A DNA stretch of 64,000 nucleotides, from the NCBI RefSeq assembly GCF_030717995.2, contig NZ_CP157743.1, positions 1,984,001-2,048,000 on the forward strand, in the 5' to 3' direction. The position numbers and the translations under genes are program-made. The notes under the pieces were generated by a model. It searched no databases, was not told the DNA's origin, and was given only the letters and a program-made list of their open reading frames with translations. The stretch comes from Methylomarinum sp. Ch1-1. GTDB taxonomy: Bacteria > Pseudomonadota > Gammaproteobacteria > Methylococcales > Methylomonadaceae. This document shows, piece by piece, positions 57,955 through 64,000 of the stretch (position 1 is the first letter of the stretch; the number at the start of each line of letters is the position of its first letter).

Positions 57955-59333
57955 TCGTCCCCTTGTAGTTGAATAGGCGTAACCTTTAACAGCAGGCCAT
58001 CGATCGCGGTGACCCTCACTTTTTCATTTTTACGCAACGGCCGGTTGCAAGACGCTTGCCAGTTTTCACTATGAATGCGGACTCTCCCCATGCCGTCGAA
58101 GTCATCCAACACCACGCCGATGCGGCCCAACATTTCCTCCTTGCCGCTGACGATGGGATGATTTCTGGATTTGATCAACAGGCCGATGGCGATGATGAAG
58201 AAGGCCGCGCTGCTCAAGGCAAAGCCGGCAATCAAGCCCAGATCGATGCCGAAGCCGGGCACATCGGTATCTATCAAGATGATCGAGCCGATGACGAAGG
58301 CCACGACGCCGCCCAGCCCCAGGATGCCGATACTGGGCACAAAGGCTTCCGCGACCATCAGCGCCACCCCTAACAATATCAAGGCGATGCCGGCATAGTT
58401 GATCGGCAGCAGTTGCAAGGCGTACATGGCCAGCAACAAACAAATGCCTCCGATAGTGCCGGGAACGATGCTGCCGGGGTTGGCAAATTCGAACACCAGG
58501 CCATATATACCGATCATCAACAAAATATAGGCGATGCTGGGATTGGTGATGACGGCCAGAAACTCGCTGCGCCAGTCGGGAGCCATGCGTTTAATGGCGA
58601 TGCCTTCGGTATTCAGGATGACTTCCTGGCCTGAGACCTTGACTTTTCGTCCCTGCAATTGGTTGAGTAAATCACGGACATCGGTAGCGATGATATCGAT
58701 GACATTCAGTTTCAACGCTTCCTCGGCCGACAGACTGGCGGCTTCTCGCACCGCCTTTTCCGCCCATTGTTCGTTTCTGCCATGCATTTTCGCCAGGCCT
58801 CGAATATAAGCGGCCGCATCATTGACCATCTTGTGGGTCATCGGATCGGACAACGGTTTGTCTGGACCATTTTCTTTATCGTCCTGGTCTTTTTTGTCGT
58901 CGCCAAAACCGCCGAAGCCGCCGATTTGCACCGGCGTCGCCGCGCCTAGGTTGGTCGCAGGGGCCATCGCGGCGATATGACTGGCATAGAGTATATAAGT
59001 GCCGGCGCTGGCGGCGCGAGCGCCGCCCGGTGCGACATAGCTGATTACCGGGATCGGGGAGGAGATGATTTTTTTGATGATCCGGCGCATCGAGGTGTCC
59101 AGCCCGCCGGGGGTATCGAGACGGATTAACACCGCGTGAGCCTGAGTGTCGGCCGCTTTTTGCAGATTACGCTCGATATAATCGGTAGTTGCCGGGCCGA
59201 TCACATCGTTAATCTCCAGTTGCATCAGGAATGTTGACGGGATCTTCGCTAGACTCTGTTCCTCGGCATCCGCTGCGACGGAGACAGTCAGCAAAACCAA
59301 CACAATCAATCGTATGCTTCGAGCAATCCACAT
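57951..59333 (-). CDS. Long-form NfeD: membrane ClpP-class serine protease
   Basis: A 460-residue protein: signal peptide (1-23), a periplasmic SppA/ClpP-like protease domain with [19 protein letters not shown], the nucleophile Ser in [15 protein letters not shown] and the probable catalytic Lys in [20 protein letters not shown], then four to five membrane helices (~260-375) and a C-terminal OB-fold domain ([25 protein letters not shown]). An Asp/Lys-rich insert lies at about 145-160. It forms an operon with slipin. A family A element lies 91 bp upstream of the start and could affect the promoter. Confidence 0.95.
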   Translation of the reverse strand: MWIARSIRLIVLVLLTVSVAADAEEQSLAKIPSTFLMQLEINDVIGPATTDYIERNLQKAADTQAHAVLIRLDTPGGLDTSMRRIIKKIISSPIPVISYVAPGGARAASAGTYILYASHIAAMAPATNLGAATPVQIGGFGGFGDDKKDQDDKENGPDKPLSDPMTHKMVNDAAAYIRGLAKMHGRNEQWAEKAVREAASLSAEEALKLNVIDIIATDVRDLLNQLQGRKVKVSGQEVILNTEGIAIKRMAPDWRSEFLAVITNPSIAYILLMIGIYGLVFEFANPGSIVPGTIGGICLLLAMYALQLLPINYAGIALILLGVALMVAEAFVPSIGILGLGGVVAFVIGSIILIDTDVPGFGIDLGLIAGFALSSAAFFIIAIGLLIKSRNHPIVSGKEEMLGRIGVVLDDFDGMGRVRIHSENWQASCNRPLRKNEKVRVTAIDGLLLKVTPIQLQGDE

Positions 59334-59424
59334 AACGCTTTATCCGCTGTTTTTTAATGCTCAGTGTACTCCTGGATTCTGCTGTCAGCAATCATTTAAC
59401 GGCGTAAGCCCGCAAGGCAGACGG

Positions 59425-59639
59425 CAGCAATTCCCACTTTGGCGTTCAAAAAGGGCATGGGGAGCGTTTGGCGAGGATGTCGGCAGCAAGGATGCTGCCG
59501 TAAAGCCCCCAGCACCTAAATTCCATGGCTACTGGACTATAATTTACATTCCAGCATAATTTAGGTGCTGGGTGAACGGCGCTCCTCGACAGACACATCC
59601 CATGCCCTAAACACAGCAAAAATGCTCAAACTGATGCTG
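59425..59639. mobile_element. Family A element, 215 bp, with perfect 9-bp TSD
   Basis: GGCAGACGG flanks the copy at 59416-59424 and 59640-59648. The left end is CAGCAATTCCCA; the right end has lost a few bases (CAAACTGATGCTG). The palindrome is intact at about 59512-59575, but a part before it is deleted (CCCCCAGCACC). The copy lies between the nfeD start and the end of the molybdenum-carrier-like gene. Confidence 0.9.
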
Positions 59640-59667
59640 GGCAGACGGCTGATGAATATGGAATTTT

Positions 59668-60135
59668 TCAGAATCTGTTCAGGAAGCAGAGCAGGGCTTT
59701 TAGCGTATAAGCATAGGCCATCGGTTCACCGCTTGCCCGGGGGCCGGCAATGTTCAGGGTTTTGATGGAATGTTCGGCAATGAATGCCGCGATCCTTTGC
59801 GAAGCATACTCTGCTGAACATGCGTCGGCATCGATTAATAGATAGGGCCTATGCAGTTGGCGGCAGTATTGTAGGGTTTTCTTGGTGCCGCCAGACAGGG
59901 CGCCAAAATGAATAATGGCGGTCCCGTCGCTGTCGATGACATTCTGCCGTGTTCTTTGCCGGTAGCCGGCCCCTGTCAGCGCGGTGACAGGATAATGGGT
60001 AGGAATCGTTCCATCTTCGGCCATTCTGCCTTCAGGACACCAGCCGCCGCACTCTACGCCTGATCGCAGCGCCGCATCCAGGGCCGCACGATCAACGCCG
60101 GTTTGACCGCCGGAAACGATTTTTAAGCGGGACAT
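59668..60135 (-). CDS. Putative molybdenum-carrier-like Rossmann protein
   Basis: A 155-residue protein beginning LKIVSGGQTGVDRAALDAAL, then GGWCPEGRMAEDG, YRQRTRQNVIDSDGTAIIHFG and LNIAGPRASGEP. This matches the family annotated as putative molybdenum (cofactor) carrier, related to LOG/SLOG Rossmann folds that bind nucleotide-like ligands. The biochemical role is not established by sequence. It is a single gene whose start codon lies 249 bp upstream of the divergent cold-shock gene. Confidence 0.85.
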   Translation of the reverse strand: MSRLKIVSGGQTGVDRAALDAALRSGVECGGWCPEGRMAEDGTIPTHYPVTALTGAGYRQRTRQNVIDSDGTAIIHFGALSGGTKKTLQYCRQLHRPYLLIDADACSAEYASQRIAAFIAEHSIKTLNIAGPRASGEPMAYAYTLKALLCFLNRF

Positions 60136-60384
60136 GGTCTCATGGCTTAGGCTGCTAGCAAGAATTGATTAGGTAAAAAGACGCCGCTAGGCAATAATAA
60201 ATTGACAATGATGCTAATCGGCGTACAATAGAATCCAGCTAGAGAATATGACTTACCTTTGTTTACCATTTCGATCTCTCCTGTAGTTGTTCGTCCTGTT
60301 TTTCATTTCGTAATTTCTTCATTATCTGCTTCATCTGCCTGCAATTAAGGCTACTACAATTATTTTATTTATATAGGACACATC

Positions 60385-60600
60385 ATGTCTACAATGACTA
60401 CTGGCACAGTTAAATGGTTTAATGCCGATAAAGGTTTCGGTTTTATCGAACAACAACAAGGCCCGGATGTTTTCGTGCATTTCAGAAATATCCTGAGCGG
60501 AAACAGCAGCTATAAATCTTTGGACGACGGTCAACACGTACAGTTCAGAATCACTCGTGGCCCAAAAGGTCCACAAGCCGAAGAAGTAACTGTTATCTAA
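60385..60600 (+). CDS. Cold-shock protein, CspA family
   Basis: A 71-residue single-stranded nucleic-acid chaperone. It has [15 protein letters not shown] (RNP1) and DVFVHF (RNP2), a five-strand OB fold and the usual length. A ribosome site AGGACA lies ten bases before the ATG. The ~250-bp upstream spacer has no other gene and may include a structured cold-responsive leader; this is inferred from family habits and not from a recognised motif. Confidence 0.96.
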   Translation: MSTMTTGTVKWFNADKGFGFIEQQQGPDVFVHFRNILSGNSSYKSLDDGQHVQFRITRGPKGPQAEEVTVI

Positions 60601-60610
60601 ACGATAAACC

Positions 60611-60641
60611 GGCGAGCTGCGCACCAATAGTGCGGCTCGCC
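60611..60641 (+). terminator. Hairpin after the cold-shock gene
   Basis: GGCGAGCTGCGCAC and GTGCGGCTCGCC pair with one bulged base around a CAATA loop. There is no T run, so it is either a weak terminator or an RNA-stabilising 3' stem. Confidence 0.5.
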
Positions 60642-60726
60642 AAATAATGTGAAACTGATAGGTTTATTTTCAGTAAAGACTTGAACTTTTTTACAGAAAC
60701 ATAACCTAACTGATAGTTCACATAAA

Positions 60727-61112
60727 GGGGGCGACCTGGCTTCGACGCGGGTAGCAAAACCTTAAGTGCATGCCGAGGACAGTACATCTCGTAAAATATA
60801 CTGATATTAAAGTATTCGCAAACGACGAAAACTACTCAGTGGCTTTAGCAGCTTAAAACCTGCACCACTCCTCTGACTACATGTGCTTATGCGTGTAGCG
60901 TTTATCCTTAGGGAGAGACATTCAGGGGGCATCTCACATAAGATCGCGCCACGACTTTGTTCGGAGTCCGAAGCGTTAAAACCAATCGAAATCGCCGCTG
61001 ATTTTCTTGGCCCGTCGGGTAGTCAACGGTTAAATCAAAAGCGCGGGATAAGCATGTAGACCTTATGGCGGAGTGCTTGCGGACGCGGGTTCAATCCCCG
61101 CCGCCTCCACCA
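60727..61112 (+). ncRNA. ssrA: Transfer-messenger RNA (tmRNA)
   Basis: One-piece tmRNA of ~386 nt that rescues stalled ribosomes. The 5' end GGGGGCGACCTGGCTTCGAC and the 3' end CGGGTTCAATCCCCGCCGCCTCC form the tRNA-like part, with encoded ACCA at 61109-61112. The tag frame at 60818-60856 reads ANDENYSVALAA and stops with TAA; its Leu-Ala-Ala end is the degron recognised by ClpXP, also encoded here. Multiple GC stems between tag and 3' end are consistent with pseudoknots. A likely foreign segment begins right after it. Confidence 0.97.
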
Positions 61113-61124
61113 TCAACAAAAGAC

Positions 61125-61173
61125 AAACCCGTCTCTCTGGGGTCATTCTCCGGGGTGACGGGTTTTCTTTTTC
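61125..61173 (+). terminator. Terminator of tmRNA
   Basis: AAACCCGTC at 61125-61133 pairs with GACGGGTTT at 61157-61165, with inner CTCTGGGG/CTCCGGGG region between, and is followed by TCTTTTT. It is 12 bp past the tmRNA 3' end. Confidence 0.85.
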
Positions 61174-61473
61174 CCCTTGTTTCTAAAGGGTTTGCGCCCG
61201 TTTCACATCTTTCCAAAGCACCTCTGTGCACCATCGATTCTCCCCATCCTCCAGCCATTCTTTCTCTGTTTGCCCCCAGATTCTCTGTTTTCTCCGGACC
61301 AAGTCCGAAGCGCGTCCGGAAAGCTACATCATTGATTGATATGGGTTTTCTGAATATTGCCGTTTTGGGCGGTTGTCTTAGGTCTTCGTTCGATGCCCCA
61401 ACCGGACGTATTTTTCGAAATAGCCTTCCTCGGCGATGAAAAGAAGTGTGGTCAACTCCGGCTTCCTGTCTCA

Positions 61474-61505
61474 GCCAAAAGAAAAGCCGACGCTGATGGT
61501 CGGCT
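61474..61505 (-). terminator. Terminator after the ParB-like gene
   Basis: Read on the minus strand, AGCCGAC and GTCGGCT form a stem around a short loop, followed by TTTTCTTTT. It lies 26 bp past the stop of the ParB-like gene. Between 61174 and 61473 I see no gene. Confidence 0.8.
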
Positions 61506-61530
61506 GTGGGGGTGGTCTCCGGTCCGGTCG

Positions 61531-61953
61531 TCAGTCGGTAACAAACCCGAACTGACGGCGCTGCTCGGCCCAGTCCTCGGGGAAGGTTTGGGTCAGCTTG
61601 GCCAGCGAGAGTCCGTTGGGCTCCTCGCCGTTGATCAGGGCTTCGACGATGTCCGGGGCCAGGGTCGTCAGCTTGAGGATGCGGGCCACATACGAGCCGT
61701 CGACGTCGAGGGTACGGGCAAGCTCGCTGATGGACTTGATCTGGCCGGATTCGAGGATGTCGGCCCAGGAAAAGGCCCTTGCCAGCGCCTGGAGGATGGC
61801 TGACTGCACCGGCTCCTGCGCCCCGGCTATTTCTCCATCCAGCGCCTGGGGAGCAATAACCGTCTTGCGGCCGCGCATACGCCGGATGAGCATTGGGATG
61901 TGGATCTGCAGGTTGCCGTTGTCGGCCACGGTAATGGTCGGTTTGATTTTCAT
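61531..61953 (-). CDS. ParB/KorB-like HTH protein downstream of the recombinase
   Basis: A 140-residue protein. Residues ~60-120 (RAFSWADILESGQIKSISELARTLDVDGSYVARILKLTTLAPDIVEALI) look like the ParB/KorB helix-turn-helix, followed by GLSLAKLTQTFPEDWAEQRRQFGF. Its 4-bp overlap with the recombinase gene indicates a two-gene unit; such small HTH partners are often found after large serine recombinases in integrative elements. A role in recombination or regulation is inferred. Confidence 0.7.
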   Translation of the reverse strand: MKIKPTITVADNGNLQIHIPMLIRRMRGRKTVIAPQALDGEIAGAQEPVQSAILQALARAFSWADILESGQIKSISELARTLDVDGSYVARILKLTTLAPDIVEALINGEEPNGLSLAKLTQTFPEDWAEQRRQFGFVTD

Positions 61954-63107
61954 CGGCTTGCCCTCCGTTCAGTGACTTCGCATGCCAGACCGGCCAGCTC
62001 GGCGATGAGTGTCGTCAGCCCGTTGGTGCGCAGCTCCATGTCGATTCCGGTCTCGCGAATCTCGACTCTGTCTACCAGGAGGCGGATGAGCCGGTTCCTC
62101 TCTATCGGAAAAAGGTCCTCCCAGAAGCCCTCGACATTCTGGAAGGCCTCCGAGACATCCAGCTCCGTGATGCTGTTCCCCTGGTAGGCTTTGCATCGCT
62201 CGCTCACATGCGTCAGTTGTTTCGAGAGCTCGACCGCTTGGCGGTTGACGGTCGTCGGCATCTCGGCCTTGCCCGGCTGATCGTTGCCGGGTTTCATCAG
62301 TTCGATGGCTTGCTCCCGAGCCTGTGACAGTTCCTTTTCGAGTTGGGTTTTCTGTTTGAACAGCCGCTCCCGCTCCGCCTGCTCGATGTCACGGGCCGCG
62401 AAGTAGGTCTTGGCCACCAGCGTCGGCGTGCGAAACACCGCGCTCAACTGCTCGACCACGGCCTGCTCGATGTCCCCGGCGGGAATCCGTTTGAGCGGGC
62501 AGCGGCTCACCGTCCGTTTGCTGTCTTTCTCGCAGATGTAATAGGTGTAGTGGCGACCGTTTTTGCGGGTGTAGGTCGGCCCCATCGAGCATCTGCAGTG
62601 GCCGCAGCGGATGACGCCTTTCAGAGGGGCGACCATTTTGGTTCTGGCCATGGAAATCTTGACCGGTTTGTTGTCTGCCAGGATGGCCTTAACCTTGTCC
62701 CAGGTCACCCGGTCGATGATCCCATCCTGCTCACCGGGGTAACTGCGGTCCTTATGGGCGATCTCGCCGATATAGATCCGGTTGTTCAGCAGCCGGTAAA
62801 TATGGGCGGTATTCCACTCGGAGCCTTCGCGCACCTTGCCTTTCTTGGTGGTCCAGGCCTTGGTGCGGTATCCCTGCTCGTTCAGTTCCTGCCCCAACTT
62901 CTTGGCTGAGCCGATCTGGATGAACCGGCGGAAGATGTACTGCACCGTCTTGGCTTCATCCGGGTTGACCAGCAGTTTCTTGTTTTCTCGGTCGACGTCG
63001 TAACCGAGGATTGGCACACCGCCGCAGTATTTCCCCCGGCGCTTGGCGGCCGCCACCTTGTCCCGGATACGCTCTGCGATGACCTCCCGCTCGTACTCCC
63101 TCGAAGC
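61950..63107 (-). pseudogene. Large serine recombinase, catalytic domain missing
   Basis: About 385 codons remain. They begin at REYEREVIAERIRDKVAAAKRRG, which is the junction just after the catalytic resolvase domain, and contain the recombinase domain (GGVPILGYDVDRENKKLLVNPDEAKTV, WNTAHIYRLLNNRIYIGEI), a zinc ribbon (IRCGHCRCSMGP, then CEKD and CP) and a coiled-coil end. The N-terminal domain with the active-site Ser is absent: upstream DNA encodes a different gene on the other strand. One extra G near 63105 (GAGGGAG) would also break the last part of the older frame. It is unlikely to be active. Confidence 0.85.
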
Positions 63108-63140
63108 TGAACACAAACCCGGAGGACCAGTCCCGAGACC

Positions 63141-63642
63141 AACCTCCGGCTCTTCGTCTACGGCACCCTGAAACGGGGCTACTGGAACCATCAACGCTTC
63201 TGCGCCCAGGTCCGCAGCATCGAACCAGCCGTGGTCTGGGGCAGGCTCTATCACCTTCATGCCGGGTTCCCGGCCCTGGAAGTGCCGGAAGGGCTGATCC
63301 TGGCCAAGGGGCACCGCCGATCCACTGGCCGACGCCCGCAGGCAGCAAGAGATCGGTACGCCTCGCTTCGGTCGCCCAACCGGCGACTGGGATCTGATCC
63401 ATGGGGAATTGATGACCTTCTCCGACCCGCAGCGCGACCTGCCGCCCATCGACCAGCTGGAAGGCTTCCGGCCCGGCGGCCACAGCATGTACCAGCGGGT
63501 GATGGTGGCGGTAGCCAGGGGCTCAATCGCCTGTGCTGTATGGACTTACACCATGTATGCGCCTCAGAACGGCGAACGTATCACAAACGACAATCAGGCC
63601 GTTTTTTGGAAAAGTCGTCTCTATTCGGCACAAAACGCTTGA
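63141..63642 (+). pseudogene. Gamma-glutamylcyclotransferase-like gene with frameshift
   Basis: The first frame reads LRLFVYGTLKRGYWNHQRFC ... GRLYHLHAGFPALEVPEGLILAKG, the typical GGCT/AIG2 start. After a G4 run at 63308-63311 the match moves to another frame: TADPLADARRQQEIG, GDWDLIHGELMTF, LPPIDQLEGFRPGGHSMYQRV. One G too many explains the break. The 5' end adjoins the truncated recombinase, and a start codon is not seen, so the gene looks both truncated and frameshifted. Related genes occur as cargo in bacterial islands. Confidence 0.8.
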
Positions 63643-63761
63643 TTATGGCAATCCATTAAAGTAGTTTATAGAGGTTAATTTGAGGCACTGTGTCCGGATT
63701 TCGGGTTTCCCGGAGACCTTCGGGCTTTTACCGAAAACATGATGAACGAAGGACGAAGGCT

Positions 63762-63965
63762 ATGGATGAGAGATGGCTGACGGTCGATGACATTTGCAAG
63801 TATCTGAATGTAAGCAACGAGACGGTCTACAAGTGGATCGAGCAACGGGCTATGCCCGGTCACCGTGTCGGCCGTCGCTGGATGTTCAAACAAGACGAAG
63901 TGGACGAATGGGTCCGCTCCGGCGGTGCGGCTGATAAATCCGATAAGCCGGACACCGAGCAATAA
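63762..63965 (+). CDS. Excisionase-family HTH DNA-binding protein
   Basis: A 67-residue protein starting MDERWLTVDDICKYLNVSNETVYKWIEQRAMPGHRVGRRWMF, the MerR-like winged helix of excisionase-type (helix_turn_helix_17) proteins, with a charged tail. I start at ATG 63762, close to AAGG; the frame is open 24 codons further upstream without family-like sequence. Such genes control excision or precede restriction-modification modules in islands. The next gene begins 9 bp after its stop. Confidence 0.82.
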   Translation: MDERWLTVDDICKYLNVSNETVYKWIEQRAMPGHRVGRRWMFKQDEVDEWVRSGGAADKSDKPDTEQ

Positions 63966-63974
63966 GGAGCGACC

Positions 63975-64000
63975 ATGGCCGAGCCGATTCACGACAAGAT
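63975..64000 (+). CDS. Start of a further gene, cut by the window end
   Basis: TAAGGAGCGACC is followed by ATG and an open frame (MAEPIHDK) to the end of the window. The good ribosome site and the 9-bp spacing after the HTH gene make it likely to be real and co-transcribed. Eight codons are too few to name it. Confidence 0.5.

Noticed and set aside
60331-60627. A 98-residue minus-strand gene over the cold-shock gene
   Set aside because: It is antisense to a clear CspA-family gene and shows no ribosome site or family features.
61950-63488. A full 512-residue recombinase
   Set aside because: Residues encoded upstream of about 63107 are the reverse complement of a gamma-glutamylcyclotransferase gene and have no resolvase catalytic motif.

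Overview
The window looks like a chromosomal segment of a gammaproteobacterial methanotroph (Methylococcales), possibly a halo- or alkali-tolerant one such as Methylotuvimicrobium/Methylomicrobium. This rests on the housekeeping gene order and on the combination of a cytochrome P460-family protein, a second F-type ATPase of the N-ATPase class, an NhaD-type Na+/H+ antiporter and a hydrogenase-4-like membrane complex. No methane oxidation gene lies in the window, so the genus is a guess.

Layout. 1-4.8 kb: two mechanosensitive-channel-family genes (the first cut by the window edge) and a membrane-anchored dihaem cytochrome. 4.8-15.4 kb: tRNA-Leu, the protein quality-control cluster tig-clpP-clpX-lon-hupB, tRNA-Val, tRNA-Asp and ppiD. 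16.3-19.7 kb: the dTDP-L-rhamnose operon rfbBACD. 19.7-23.1 kb: a diguanylate cyclase with a WYL sensor-like front end, then nhaD. 24.1-30.4 kb (minus strand): an N-ATPase operon atpD-C-Q-B-E-F-A-G in which atpR is not found. 30.8-34.7 kb: an NtrC-type two-component pair and cytochrome P460. 34.9-43.9 kb (minus strand): a seven-gene unit of a SulP anion transporter plus a complex I/hydrogenase-4-like complex whose large subunit lacks the NiFe ligands (Ehr-like). 44.2-50.5 kb: PAP2 phosphatase, LTA-synthase-like enzyme, CDF metal exporter, cytochrome b561 and an OmpR/HK pair. 50.8-56.0 kb (minus strand): GMC oxidoreductase, alpha/beta hydrolase with a Cys at the nucleophile position, and metallophosphatase. 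56.6-60.6 kb: PEBP protein, slipin/NfeD pair, a molybdenum-carrier-like protein and a cold-shock protein. 60.7-64 kb: tmRNA, directly followed by what looks like a decayed integrative element (truncated serine recombinase, ParB-like protein, broken gamma-glutamylcyclotransferase, excisionase-type HTH).

Ion energetics is a recurring theme: NhaD, the N-ATPase and the Ehr-like complex all couple to H+ or Na+ movement, which fits a salt- or pH-stressed lifestyle, although the N-ATPase c subunit lacks one of the usual Na+ ligands.

The most striking non-coding content is a set of short, protein-less mobile elements with recognisable terminal inverted repeats (TIRs) and target-site duplications (TSDs). 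Family A is about 235 bp, starts CAGCAATTCCCA and makes 9-10 bp TSDs. Family B is 157-269 bp, starts GTAAYTATTCAG and makes 8-bp TSDs. Family C is 394 bp, has CAGGG ends and a 10-bp TSD. There are also the related CTAGTAC-ended families E and F, and a palindromic module that is present or absent inside A and B. At 23.29-24.10 kb one A copy contains both a C and a B insertion. One B copy landed exactly on the stop codon of the Ehr small subunit and now supplies its last 11 residues. No transposase for any of these families is present in the window.
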